DNA from: Oceanobacillus sojae
GTDB taxonomy: Bacteria; Bacillota; Bacilli; Bacillales; Amphibacillaceae
Assembly: GCF_007991515.1 (NCBI RefSeq)
Contig: NZ_BJYM01000001.1
Location: forward strand, 62,001 to 126,000
Direction of reading: 5' to 3'
DNA: 64,000 nucleotides
In this document: piece after piece, positions 1 to 9,287 of the stretch
Position numbering within the stretch: position 1 is the stretch's first letter
Layout: each line of letters begins with the position of its first letter
Program-made: the position numbers and the translations under genes
The notes under the pieces: model-generated
What the model was told of the DNA's origin: nothing
Databases searched by the model: none
Seen by the model: only the letters and a program-made list of their open reading frames with translations

Positions 1-1
1 A

Positions 2-1930
2 TATGTTGAAAGCATGCTTTCAGAGGAAGAATCACCAATCAGTTATCCAGATAATACACAGGCAGCAATGGTTGTTCTGGATACACAGACAGGAGCAATT
101 AAGGCAATTGGCGGCAACCTGAATAATGAAGTCGGTTTTAATTATGCGATAAATGGAAATCCACAAGCTGGTTCTACGGTGAAACCATTTATGTCTTATG
201 GTCCGGCTATTGAGTATAATCAGATGTCCACCTACCACCAGCTCGATGATGATGGTCCTTATGAAATCGAAGGCTCCAATCCGATCAGAAATGCCGGCAG
301 AAGCTATAACGGCTGGGTGACAGCCCGATATGCATTACAGCAATCCCTGAATGTTCCAGCGGTCAAATTAATGGAAGAAGTCGGCAGGGAAAACTCGAAG
401 GAATTTGCCGAGCGGCTGGGAATTCAATTTGATGAAGGTACTTTGGATGTCCGTGATGCAATCGGTGGAACAAGTGCACAGGTTAGTCCACTGCAAATGG
501 CTGGTGCATACAGAGCATTCGGTAATAATGGCGAATATGCAGAGCCTTATGCAGTAACAAAAGTAGAATTTCCAGATGGCCGGGTAGTTGATTTAACGCC
601 TGATTCAGAAAAAGTCATGGAAGATTATACTGCTTATATGGTAACTGACATGCTGAAATCAGTTGTAAGCTCTGGTACGGGTACCAACGCAGCTGTCCCA
701 GGTTTAGATGTTGCAGGGAAAACAGGAACTACCACAATGGATAAACAGGAAGGAAACCCGGATTCCTGGTTTGTCGGCTATACGACAAATTACACGATAG
801 CAGCCTGGACTGGTGGCTATGAAGTTTATGAAGATCCTGAAACCGGAAAAGATAAAACAAGGCGTGTTCCATTGCAGGATACTAGTCTTTCTCAGCAAAT
901 GTTCCGCAACACAATGGGACATTTATCTGAAGGAATCGAAACGGCTGACTTTACCCGCCCTGATTCTGTTGTAGATGTTACTGTAGAAAAAGGAACAAAT
1001 CCGGCTGCTTTGGCAAGTGACAGTACTCCAAGCGAAAATAAAATTACGGAGCTGTTTGTTAAAGGTACAGAGCCAACGAAGGTTTCTGAGCGCTATGAAG
1101 AATTAGATGCAGTAAGCGGTCTGTCTGCAAGCTATAATGAAGATAATAATTCCATTGAAGTATCCTGGGATTATGATACTGATTCAGATGAAGATGTCAG
1201 CTTTGATGTAAGTGCCAGCATTGATGGAGGCAGTATGCAGTCCCTCTCTTCTACAAGTGACACATCCATGGAGATTTCAGACGTTGAAGAAGGTGCTGAA
1301 TATACCATTCAGGTTATTGCTGAGAGAGGCTCATTAACCAGTGACCCTGCTACAACAACGGTCAAGGTTCCTGGTGAAGACGAAGAAGAAGAAGAGACCG
1401 AAGAGATACCAGGCGTTTCCGGCTTATCTGCTGAGTTTGATGGTGATGAAACGATTAATGTTTCCTGGAGTTATGACGGCCCTTCAGCCAGCTTTGAAGT
1501 AAGCGTGAATGGTGAAACGGAAAACGTCGGTTCTGAAGGTATCAGTGTAAGCGGCGTTACACCGGGAGATTACAATATTACTGTTACACCAATCAGTGAG
1601 GAAGATAATGAAATTCGGGGTCCTTCAGCATCTACAAGTGTGACCGTCTCTGAAGCAGAGGAAGAAGAACCTGAAGAGGAAGAGCCTCCTGCTGATGAAG
1701 AAACAAATGGGGATGAATCAGATTCTGAATCGGATTCGGACTCAACTGAGGACACCGATCAAAATAATGATTCAACGGAAGAAAATAACAATAATGAATC
1801 CGAGAATAATGAGAGTGAATCTCAAGAACAAAATGAAACAGAACAAGAAGAAGAAGATAGTTCAAATTCTGAAGAGGAAACTCCTGACGACTCCTCTGAC
1901 CAGGGTGAAGACGAATCAAATAATGAGTAA
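2..1930 (+). CDS. ponA: Penicillin-binding protein 1A, C-terminal part (cut by window edge)
   Basis: This is the transpeptidase half of a class A penicillin-binding protein, which cross-links peptidoglycan outside the membrane. The frame is open from the left edge, so the glycosyltransferase and membrane anchor lie outside the window. The three active-site motifs are visible: STVK (173-184, catalytic Ser), SLN (344-352) and KTG (719-727). Two fibronectin-III-like segments follow (about 1095-1365 and 1410-1650). The protein ends in a very acidic Glu/Asp/Ser/Asn tail from about 1650 to the stop, probably disordered and outside the cell. FN3-like and acidic tails occur in other Bacillaceae PBP1A proteins. 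It converges on nth, with a shared terminator between them. Family assignment is secure; the gene name is by homology and position. Confidence 0.93.
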   Translation, partial: YVESMLSEEESPISYPDNTQAAMVVLDTQTGAIKAIGGNLNNEVGFNYAINGNPQAGSTVKPFMSYGPAIEYNQMSTYHQLDDDGPYEIEGSNPIRNAGRSYNGWVTARYALQQSLNVPAVKLMEEVGRENSKEFAERLGIQFDEGTLDVRDAIGGTSAQVSPLQMAGAYRAFGNNGEYAEPYAVTKVEFPDGRVVDLTPDSEKVMEDYTAYMVTDMLKSVVSSGTGTNAAVPGLDVAGKTGTTTMDKQEGNPDSWFVGYTTNYTIAAWTGGYEVYEDPETGKDKTRRVPLQDTSLSQQMFRNTMGHLSEGIETADFTRPDSVVDVTVEKGTNPAALASDSTPSENKITELFVKGTEPTKVSERYEELDAVSGLSASYNEDNNSIEVSWDYDTDSDEDVSFDVSASIDGGSMQSLSSTSDTSMEISDVEEGAEYTIQVIAERGSLTSDPATTTVKVPGEDEEEEETEEIPGVSGLSAEFDGDETINVSWSYDGPSASFEVSVNGETENVGSEGISVSGVTPGDYNITVTPISEEDNEIRGPSASTSVTVSEAEEEEPEEEEPPADEETNGDESDSESDSDSTEDTDQNNDSTEENNNNESENNESESQEQNETEQEEEDSSNSEEETPDDSSDQGEDESNNE

Positions 1931-1974
1931 CAAAAAAACAATCCCGACTCTTTTATGAGCGGGATTGTTTTTTT
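1931..1974. terminator. Bidirectional terminator between ponA and nth
   Basis: The arms CAATCCCG and CGGGATTG, extended inward by CTC/GAG, form a stem around a short T-rich loop. An A-run precedes it and a T-run follows, so it can stop both the rightward ponA transcript and the leftward nth transcript. Confidence 0.85.
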
Positions 1975-2002
1975 GTAAAGATAATTTTGCGAAAAAAACA
2001 TA

Positions 2003-2653
2003 TTACCCTATTTTCTTCATCCTCTTTTTACCTTCTCGGCAGATATCCAATAATGGACATTCTGGGCAATTAGGATTTCTTGCTTTACAATGATAGCGTC
2101 CAAAGAAAATCATCCGATGATGCGTTACACTCCATTCATCTCTCGGTACTTTTCGCATCAGCGTATTTTCTACTTCTATGACACTATCCTTCCATCTGCA
2201 TATTCCTAGCCGCTTGGATACACGTTCAACGTGAGTATCAACGGCAATTGCAGGTTCATTAAATGCAACGGAAGCCACAACATTTGCTGTTTTCCTGCCA
2301 ACTCCAGCCAGTTTAACTAATTCTTCTTTTGTTTGCGGAACCTCTCCGTTGTATTCATCGATTAATGTACGGCAAAGCTTTTGAATATTTTTTGCTTTTG
2401 ATCTGTACAATCCGATAGAACGAATATCATTTTCCACCTCTTCTAAAGGAACAGCAAGATAATCCTCTGGAGTCTTGTACTTTTTAAATAAGTCTGCTGT
2501 TACTTTATTAACCAGTTTATCTGTACATTGTGCAGACAGCAGAACAGCAATTACTAATTCAAATGGATTTGAATGGACAAGCTCTCCCTCTGCATCTGGA
2601 AACATTTCCGCCATGACATCTAAACAATGTCTGATTTGTGTATTGTTCAGCAT
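2003..2653 (-). CDS. nth: Endonuclease III (base-excision repair glycosylase/AP lyase)
   Basis: Removes oxidised pyrimidines from DNA and nicks the abasic site. The 216-residue protein has the helix-hairpin-helix LAGVGRKTANVV with catalytic Lys121, the catalytic Asp139 in VDTHVERV, and a C-terminal iron-sulfur motif with Cys189, 196, 199 and 205 spaced C-x6-C-x2-C-x5-C. All key residues are present. The start ATG has an AAGGAGA site inside the end of dnaD, so nth is the last gene of a dnaD-nth unit. The ypoC gene that follows nth in B. subtilis is absent here. Confidence 0.96.
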   Translation of the reverse strand: MLNNTQIRHCLDVMAEMFPDAEGELVHSNPFELVIAVLLSAQCTDKLVNKVTADLFKKYKTPEDYLAVPLEEVENDIRSIGLYRSKAKNIQKLCRTLIDEYNGEVPQTKEELVKLAGVGRKTANVVASVAFNEPAIAVDTHVERVSKRLGICRWKDSVIEVENTLMRKVPRDEWSVTHHRMIFFGRYHCKARNPNCPECPLLDICREGKKRMKKIG

Positions 2654-2657
2654 AATT

Positions 2658-3344
2658 TTAATCTCCTTCTAGCCAATTGTAATAAAAGGATGTGTCTCTT
2701 TTAGGGCGTGTGTTTGTATTATTATCATTTGCTCTGCCCTGATGAAATTGCTGGCTTGCTTTTCTGGCATCCTGTACCGTATGAATCCCTTTTTTCTTCC
2801 ATTCTCTTAAAATACGGTCGATGTATTTAAAGTTCAATTTGCCCATAAGTACTGATTCCCGTAGTCCCGCTTTTATCAATGAAGGTTCTAAGCTATCCTG
2901 GTCTAACCAGCTGTTAATAGTTTCTATTTCAAATGGTGATAAGGGTCTGCCGAATTCCTGTTCGAATAAGATAAAGATATTTCCTATATTTTCTTCGTCA
3001 CGTGTTATCACAGATACATCTTCATCATATAGTTTTTCAAGCAGAGGTTCCAAAGAATATGATTCACTGATAGGCGTTTTTTCAGAATCATTCTTTTCAA
3101 TAGACAGGAACCCTTTTTGCACTAATTTTCGCAGCATGCTGGCTGCTTGTTCTTCGGAAAAGCTTCCTGACTGTGCCAACTCAAAAGGAGTAGGAAAATG
3201 ATTTCCTTCATCTGCAAAGCGCGAAAGCTGTAAAAGTAAAATAAGTTCTGTTTCATGAAGACCTAATTTGTAATAGGTGGTAAGCAGTTTTTTTGAGACA
3301 GGCATTTGATCCTGGATAATATCTTGATAATTAATTTTTGTCAT
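2658..3344 (-). CDS. dnaD: DNA replication initiation protein DnaD
   Basis: Primosome protein that helps load the replicative helicase during initiation and restart in Firmicutes. The 228-residue product begins MTKINYQDIIQDQMPVSKKL, has a winged-helix N-terminal domain (about 1-115) and the DnaD/DnaB C-terminal domain with the SPFEIETINSWLDQ segment (about 135-200). I chose the ATG at 3344 because GAGGTG sits six bases upstream; a GTG three codons earlier is part of that ribosome site. It lies between asnS and nth as in relatives. Confidence 0.93.
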   Translation of the reverse strand: MTKINYQDIIQDQMPVSKKLLTTYYKLGLHETELILLLQLSRFADEGNHFPTPFELAQSGSFSEEQAASMLRKLVQKGFLSIEKNDSEKTPISESYSLEPLLEKLYDEDVSVITRDEENIGNIFILFEQEFGRPLSPFEIETINSWLDQDSLEPSLIKAGLRESVLMGKLNFKYIDRILREWKKKGIHTVQDARKASQQFHQGRANDNNTNTRPKRDTSFYYNWLEGD

Positions 3345-3353
3345 TTCTAGCAC

Positions 3354-3550
3354 CTCAGATAACAGTATAGCATTTTTTCTTAACTACGAAAGGAAACCCC
3401 CGCTTAAAAAGCAAGGGATTTAGAGAAAATCATAAAATAATATAAACACGCTATATTGATAACTGTTTATCAAAAAATAGTTATATTTAGCTCCAAACAC
3501 TAAAAATAAACAGCTTGGAGCTGTAATTCTTTACATAGATTCCTTCTTCC
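3354..3550. other. asnS-dnaD spacer with an inverted repeat
   Basis: The 197-base gap contains AGCTCCAA ... TTGGAGCT (about 3489-3522) around a 16-18 base loop. Neither side carries a convincing T-run, so it is only a weak terminator candidate for asnS. It probably also holds the dnaD promoter, which I could not place. Confidence 0.35.
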
Positions 3551-4843
3551 TTAAGGATATAAGCGATTTAGCAGTCTTGGGAACGGAATAGTCTCACGAA
3601 CATGTTCCACCCCTGATAACCAGGCTACAGTTCTTTCCAATCCCAATCCGAATCCGCTGTGAGGAACACTGCCGTATTTACGCAGCTCCAGGTACCATTC
3701 ATAAGCTGGCCCGGTAAGCCCATGCTCTTTGTAACGCTGCTCCATTAATTCTAAATCATCAATTCGCTGTGATCCACCAATAATTTCTCCATAACCTTCC
3801 GGAGCAATTAAATCGGCACAAAGAACAACATCGGAACGTTCAGGATCCGGCTTCATATAAAATGCTTTAATGTCTTTCGGATAATTTGTAATGAAAACAG
3901 GCTTGTCGAAGCTTTCAGCAATTGCTGTCTCATGTGGTGCACCAAAGTCTTCTCCCCATTCAATATCATCAAAGCCCTTTTCTTTTAAGAATTCTACAGC
4001 TTTATCATAGCTGATTCGCGGGAATGGAGCCTTGATATTTTCGAGCTTGGATATGTCTCTTTCTAATGTTTTAAGCTCTAAAGCACAGTTCTCTAATACA
4101 GATTGAACGATAAAGCTTACGTAGTTTTCCTGTACTTTTAAGCTGTCCTCATGATCCATAAACGCCATCTCCGGTTCAATCATCCAGAACTCAATTAGGT
4201 GTCTTCTTGTTTTAGATTTTTCAGCACGGAATGTAGGACCAAATGAGAATACTTTTCCTAACGCCATTGCTGCAGCTTCCATATAAAGCTGTCCGCTTTG
4301 GGATAGATATGCTTCTTCATCGAAATATTTCGTATGGAAAAGCTCGGTTGTGCCTTCAGCAGATGCACCAGTTAAAATTGGCGGATCAACCTTTACAAAA
4401 CCATTTGTATTAAAGAATTCATACGTAGCACGAATAATTTCGTTACGAATTTTCATAACAGCATGCTGTTTTTTAGAGCGGAGCCACAGGTGACGGTGAT
4501 CCATCAAAAATTCTGTACCATGATTTTTGGGAGTAATCGGGTAATCTGTTGCTACATGAATTACTTCCAGATTACTTACCTGCATCTCATAACCGAAATC
4601 AGATCGTGTATCCTCTACAATTTTTCCAGTAACATATAGAGATGTCTCCTGTGTCAGGTTTTTAGCTTCTGAAAATACTTCCTCAGAAACATCGCTTTTC
4701 ACCACAACACCTTGCATAAACCCGGTACCATCACGAAGCTGTAAAAAGGCAATTTTACCGCTTGAGCGTTTGTTCGCCAGCCAGCCGCCGATTGTTACCT
4801 CCTCATTCACATGTTTTGGTGCTTCTTGAATTGTTATCTTCAT
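3551..4843 (-). CDS. asnS: Asparaginyl-tRNA synthetase
   Basis: Class II synthetase that charges tRNA-Asn. The 430 residues match the usual bacillus length. It has an N-terminal OB-fold anticodon domain (about 1-110), motif 2 around [12 protein letters not shown] and motif 3 [13 protein letters not shown] near the C terminus. The start is the ATG at 4843 behind GGAGGA at a seven-base spacing; the upstream in-frame GTG overlaps that site and is unlikely. In B. subtilis aspB separates ypmB from asnS; here only about 140 noncoding bases lie there. I saw no T-box leader in that short gap. Confidence 0.95.
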   Translation of the reverse strand: MKITIQEAPKHVNEEVTIGGWLANKRSSGKIAFLQLRDGTGFMQGVVVKSDVSEEVFSEAKNLTQETSLYVTGKIVEDTRSDFGYEMQVSNLEVIHVATDYPITPKNHGTEFLMDHRHLWLRSKKQHAVMKIRNEIIRATYEFFNTNGFVKVDPPILTGASAEGTTELFHTKYFDEEAYLSQSGQLYMEAAAMALGKVFSFGPTFRAEKSKTRRHLIEFWMIEPEMAFMDHEDSLKVQENYVSFIVQSVLENCALELKTLERDISKLENIKAPFPRISYDKAVEFLKEKGFDDIEWGEDFGAPHETAIAESFDKPVFITNYPKDIKAFYMKPDPERSDVVLCADLIAPEGYGEIIGGSQRIDDLELMEQRYKEHGLTGPAYEWYLELRKYGSVPHSGFGLGLERTVAWLSGVEHVRETIPFPRLLNRLYP

Positions 4844-4986
4844 TTTAAAATCCTCCACTTATTATTAATGCTTTTTACAAAATGTTTTATTCTTTTAGCT
4901 GCTTCAAGAAATATTGCTAAAATTAATGATGGTTTTAATATGGGTAACCTTTTTAACTAATCCCTTTGGTATAACCCCTTTTTTGC

Positions 4987-5502
4987 TTAGGGAAACATTT
5001 TATTGTATGTGTATCTTTCCTCTAAACTCTGTCCATCAATAGAATAATAATCCATGACAAACCTGTTATCTTTATCATGGTACGTAATTTCCCACAGAGC
5101 CTGTCCATCTTCGTATGCAGGGCTGATATCAGCAAACTTGCATGAATCACAGCTGGATGACCAAGCGTCTAAAATAGCTTCTTCACTCATCATATCCTCC
5201 GTTTTAATAACAATTAATTCGCGTTCTTCGCCTTCTAAAGGCAGAAAGATTAACCGTTCCTCATTGTCCTCATTACTTGCGTAGAATACATGATAGTTAT
5301 TCTCTCCATAGTAGCCTTGTATCGAATGAACATTGTGATAAGAGGTCTGATTTTCTATTTGATTTTTTGTGTCATCAAATCCTGCGTTACGGCTATCGTT
5401 GATTGCTTGATATAAATAAATACTATAGCCTATTCCTGCAAGCAAGAGGAGAGTAATGATGATAAGCGTCCATAATACCCATCTGTTATTTGATTCCCTC
5501 AT
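4987..5502 (-). CDS. ypmB: YpmB-like membrane-anchored protein (DUF5590)
   Basis: The 171-residue protein has an N-terminal membrane helix (about 8-30) followed by an extracytoplasmic domain of the PepSY/DUF5590 type. Similarity to B. subtilis YpmB and its place upstream of asnS support the name. Its function is not established. The neighbours ypmA (upstream) and aspB (downstream) of the usual cluster are both missing here. It is followed by a long gene-free region on its 5' side. Confidence 0.72.
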   Translation of the reverse strand: MRESNNRWVLWTLIIITLLLLAGIGYSIYLYQAINDSRNAGFDDTKNQIENQTSYHNVHSIQGYYGENNYHVFYASNEDNEERLIFLPLEGEERELIVIKTEDMMSEEAILDAWSSSCDSCKFADISPAYEDGQALWEITYHDKDNRFVMDYYSIDGQSLEERYTYNKMFP

Positions 5503-5822
5503 TTCATTCCATCCGTTTCTTATAAGATTATCTTTCTTTCATCATTTACTATACCTAGATGTATGGTTTCTGTAAACAAATACCGTTAAAATTATAATGT
5601 CTAATCAGAAAAGCTCCGGGACACTGGCCACGATTACTTATGGTTTCAGGGTAATCACAGCCACTCCGGAAAAACAAGGCGACAGCTAGTTTTATTACTA
5701 CCTCCACTTTCGCACCTAAGAATAAACATACTAATCTTGCTGTTCCAGGATGTACATGGCCTCTATTAACATGCTTGCTTTTAGTTAACTCATCTTTTTA
5801 TTTTTTGAACTGGTTATTGTGT

Positions 5823-5955
5823 ATAGCTCCGCTCCGGCCAACCACTCCGCTTTCCATGGGGACGGCTTCAGCTAACTTGAAAAGAAACCCGCTTTTCAAG
5901 TGGATCTTCAGCTCGCCCTGTTCCCATAGGAGTCTACGTGGTTGGCCTGCGCTCT
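5823..5955 (+). repeat. Structured repeat, copy A
   Basis: Outer stem GGCCAACCAC (5836-5845) pairs perfectly with GTGGTTGGCC (5938-5947). An inner hairpin pairs ACTTGAAAAG (5875-5884) with CTTTTCAAGT (5892-5901). Conserved unpaired blocks include CTTCAGCTAAC and TGGATCTTCAG. Copy B, in the opposite orientation, shares those blocks but has different paired bases. This resembles dispersed repeats I recall from many Bacillaceae genomes. Confidence 0.75.
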
Positions 5956-6179
5956 AATAGGATTCTACAGCATATGGAAGAAATAATAGCCTGATGAAGT
6001 TAGATGAAATCATCGTTTTTAGCAGTTCAAATCATGACAACATAAATAATTCATATCGAGAATAGCCTTCATGCACCAAAAATAAGGATTACTGAGCATG
6101 TTTACCATGCAACATGAAAAATTTGTTCTGTCAGATCTGTCTTTTATTTGTTCGGTTATTTCAGTATAGAATATCTTAC

Positions 6180-6310
6180 TAGCGGAGGCGGACAGTTTTG
6201 ACTCCTGAGGGATCAGCACCATCTGAAGATCCACTTTTGCCAAGTGCTCTTCTTGGCAAAAGTTAGCTGAAGAGCGTGCCCCTAGGAAAGAAAAACGGTC
6301 CGCCGTAGCG
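6180..6310 (-). repeat. Structured repeat, copy B (inverted relative to copy A)
   Basis: Outer stem GGCGGAC (6187-6193) with GTCCGCC (6298-6304). Inner hairpin ACTTTTGCCAAG (6233-6244) with CTTGGCAAAAGT (6252-6263), perfect over 12 pairs. On the minus strand it aligns with copy A through TTTCC, CTTCAGCTAAC, AAGTGGATCTTCAG and AGGAGTC. The stems differ in sequence but stay paired. Confidence 0.75.
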
Positions 6311-6448
6311 GTCGCCTTTACACTTTACCTTCTATCTTTTATATGGAAAAAAATGATCAACCCCTGTTCCTGTAGATAGGAAATTACTTTTTAAAGTGTG
6401 AAAGTTGAGTTACCGCCTATTCTAATTTTTAATTCATTTCATTAACCT

Positions 6449-9256
6449 TCACTGTTGATGGAACCAGTTTTCTGCGTGACTCATCAAATGACGTGTTGCT
6501 TCATAGTGAACAGGTACTTCTGGAATAGACTCTAAAAAGTATTTTCCATATTTTGCTGTTTTGATTCGTCCGTCACAAATAAATACGATTCCTCTATCGT
6601 TTGAGGAACGGATCAGCCGTCCAAATCCCTGTTTAAATTTAATAACCGCCTGTGGTAGAGATAAATCCATAAACGGATTTCTTCCATCTTCCTTCAACTG
6701 GTGCGACTTCGCTTCAAATACAGGATGATTCGGCGGCTGAAATGGCAACCTGACCATTACAAGTGCTGATAAATCTTCTCCAGGTATGTCTACTCCTTCC
6801 CAGAAGGAACTTGTTCCCAGAAGTATTGCCTGATCATAAGATTGGAAATTCTTTTTCAGCCTGCTGCGGCTGCCGCTGGTCACACCTTGAGCGATGATGA
6901 CGTATTGCTGTTCTGTTATCATTTCCTTTAATAAATCATTTGCCTTCCTCAGCATATCGTAAGAAGTAAACAAGACGAGCATTCTACCTGAAGTTACCTC
7001 TGCTAACGATAATATCGCTTCACAAACTGCATAAACAAAATCATCTATATTTCCATATCTAATATTCGGGAAGTCTGTTGGTATTAGTAGCTGCACTTGT
7101 TTATCGTAATGAAATGGTGAAGCAATCTGCTCTGTTAACAAATCCTGTTCAGATACTCCCAGTCTTTCTTTGATAAATTTAAATGAACTTCCCATTGTTA
7201 ATGTTGCACTTGTAAAAATAACACTTTCTTTTTTAGAGAAGAAATCATCGGCCAATATTGGTGCAATATTAGACGGCTCGCTGTAAAGAAACACGCTGTG
7301 GTGCTTCCCTTTTAAATCTACCTCTATCCATTTAATCAGCTCTACTTCATTTTGCTCCTGAAACATCACTTTTAAATCATCTATATATTTTTCTAATACG
7401 TCCTGCATTTGTCCAATGTCTTCAAGAAATTGTTTCTCATCTCCAATATCCAAGGAATACTCATCCACTAATCTGGATAGAACGTCCAAGAGCTTCCGAA
7501 AATGCATTCGCAGGCGTGCTGCAATATCCTCGGCCAGCAGCCAGGTATCCTGCTGATAAGTTTCTGGCTTGATACGATACTGTACTCTTCCTAAATCACT
7601 TGTTGCTTTATCGTTTTTCTGCTGTGCCCTGACAAAGCGTTCAATAAGATGAAAAAGTTCGTCAATATCATATTTAGCTTCTTTGATAGCTGCATTCCAT
7701 TTATCAATCAATTCCTCTTTTTGACTCATATCAGTTGCTTTCAAGACCGCATTAAACTGTTTATCCTCGTCAGCAGTTCCTAAATAGTTGCATGTAAATT
7801 GCATCTGTATGTAATCAAGTTTTAGTCCATAATGATGTGAAGCCGTCTCTTCAAAATGATGCGCTTCATCAATAATAACCTTTTGATAGCCTGGTAAAAA
7901 AGCATAGTCATTAAACATATCTGTACACAGTAACGCATGGTTTGTAATAATGATATCTGCTTTTTGAGCTCTTCGTCTGGCTAATTGATAATAGGAATGA
8001 TGGAACCAGGGAGATTTCGGATTAATTGTCTTTTCTACATCAGCAGAAACCTTTTGAAAGAAAATATAGCCTCCTGCCGGTAATTGAATTTCATCAATAT
8101 CCCCTGTCTCTGTTTCCGTAATCCATACGAGTAATATCGCTTTTGTTAAAACAAAATCATAATTATCCTTTGAGCCATAATCAAGCTCATAAAGAAACTT
8201 TTCCAGATTTAGATAATGATTTTTTCCCTTCATTAAAGCTACCCGGAGAGGGATGTCAATCACCTTTTTTAACAAAGGAATTTCCTCCTCAAGCAGCTGG
8301 CTTTGTAATTGTGTTGTATAAGTGCTGATAATTAGGCGTTCTTTATTGGTAATAGCTTGATAAACAGCCGGCAACAAATAAGCTAAGGATTTACCTGTTC
8401 CTGTGCCCGCCTCGATAAAAGCATGTTTTTTAGCAGAAAAGGCATCATAAATCGTTTCAGACATTTGCCGCTGACCTTCCCTTGGCTCATAGGAAGAAAA
8501 AGCTTTTGAAAGTGCACCCTGCTCCTGATAAATATTGTCTAAGTATTCCCCAAACGATTTATCTATCTCAGACAGAGCTTTTGTCTCTTTTTCGGACATA
8601 CGGAATGCAAGACCCTGGTAATGTTTTATTTGATTGTCCGGATGCTCCCGGAACGCTAATTCTTCTAAGCGGTTATCAAGTATAACTGCTAAATCTGATT
8701 GTAATTTTTCTTCCAGATTTTTCAGCTTATACAAAGTTTCATACGGGAGATGGTCTAATTTCTCTTTTAACTTAAAAAATAACTTTGCTGTTACATATGC
8801 ATCAGATAAAGCGCGATGCGGGTCATCATGATGCAGCTCAAAATGCTCTGCTAAGTGGCTTAATTTATAGCTCGATATAGTCGGGAATAATATTCTGGAC
8901 AGCTCCACTGTATCCAGAACCGGATTTTTTAATTCCGGATAACCATTGGCTGCTAACTCCATATTAAGAAACCCGACATCAAAGTTTGCGTTATGTGCAA
9001 TAATATAACTGTCTTGTAAAATACGAATGATTTTCTCTGCTTTATCAATAAATAACGGCGCATCCTTTACTTCTTCATTATGAATTCCTGTTAAGTTAGA
9101 AATAAATGGCGGTATCGGCTGATTTGGATTAAGCAGGGTTGTTTTCGTTTCTTTTATCTCCTCATTTTCAATTACAACCATACCGATTTCAATAATTTTT
9201 CCTGACTTTGCCGGAGAATTCCCAGTTGTTTCTAAATCAATGACAACATATCTCAG
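6449..9256 (-). CDS. dinG: DinG-family helicase with N-terminal 3'-5' exonuclease domain
   Basis: The 935-residue protein joins a DEDDh exonuclease domain (DLETTG near residue 7, HNANFD near 88) to an XPD/DinG-type helicase with Walker A EAGTGTGKS (about 283-290) and a DEAH box. This fusion is typical of Firmicutes DinG, which lacks the iron-sulfur cysteines of the E. coli enzyme. The start is uncertain. The sequence homologous to the B. subtilis N terminus begins at RYVVIDLETTG, no in-frame ATG precedes it, and a strong GGAGGTG lies seven bases before a CTG at 9256. A TTG at 9298 overlapping birA is the alternative. Last gene of the birA run. Confidence 0.9.
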   Translation of the reverse strand: MRYVVIDLETTGNSPAKSGKIIEIGMVVIENEEIKETKTTLLNPNQPIPPFISNLTGIHNEEVKDAPLFIDKAEKIIRILQDSYIIAHNANFDVGFLNMELAANGYPELKNPVLDTVELSRILFPTISSYKLSHLAEHFELHHDDPHRALSDAYVTAKLFFKLKEKLDHLPYETLYKLKNLEEKLQSDLAVILDNRLEELAFREHPDNQIKHYQGLAFRMSEKETKALSEIDKSFGEYLDNIYQEQGALSKAFSSYEPREGQRQMSETIYDAFSAKKHAFIEAGTGTGKSLAYLLPAVYQAITNKERLIISTYTTQLQSQLLEEEIPLLKKVIDIPLRVALMKGKNHYLNLEKFLYELDYGSKDNYDFVLTKAILLVWITETETGDIDEIQLPAGGYIFFQKVSADVEKTINPKSPWFHHSYYQLARRRAQKADIIITNHALLCTDMFNDYAFLPGYQKVIIDEAHHFEETASHHYGLKLDYIQMQFTCNYLGTADEDKQFNAVLKATDMSQKEELIDKWNAAIKEAKYDIDELFHLIERFVRAQQKNDKATSDLGRVQYRIKPETYQQDTWLLAEDIAARLRMHFRKLLDVLSRLVDEYSLDIGDEKQFLEDIGQMQDVLEKYIDDLKVMFQEQNEVELIKWIEVDLKGKHHSVFLYSEPSNIAPILADDFFSKKESVIFTSATLTMGSSFKFIKERLGVSEQDLLTEQIASPFHYDKQVQLLIPTDFPNIRYGNIDDFVYAVCEAILSLAEVTSGRMLVLFTSYDMLRKANDLLKEMITEQQYVIIAQGVTSGSRSRLKKNFQSYDQAILLGTSSFWEGVDIPGEDLSALVMVRLPFQPPNHPVFEAKSHQLKEDGRNPFMDLSLPQAVIKFKQGFGRLIRSSNDRGIVFICDGRIKTAKYGKYFLESIPEVPVHYEATRHLMSHAENWFHQQ

Positions 9257-9287
9257 AAGACCACCTCCATTCTTTTTTTGATTTTTT

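Larger units (their letters stand above)
5503..6448. other. Gene-free region between ypmB and dinG with two repeat copies
   Basis: About 950 bases without a credible gene. It holds a degenerate match to the GCGATTACTC family near 5615-5670 and two inverted copies of a structured repeat (5823-5955 and 6180-6310). The ypmA gene expected here is not found. Short open frames in this stretch lie inside the repeats and have no recognisable product. Confidence 0.7.

Noticed and set aside
4844-4986. Possible T-box leader for asnS
   Set aside because: The gap is too short and shows no AGGGTGGNACCGCG-like T-box sequence or paired terminator.
6019-6243. Frame between the two structured repeats
   Set aside because: Starts inside the hairpin of repeat copy B; no ribosome site or product.
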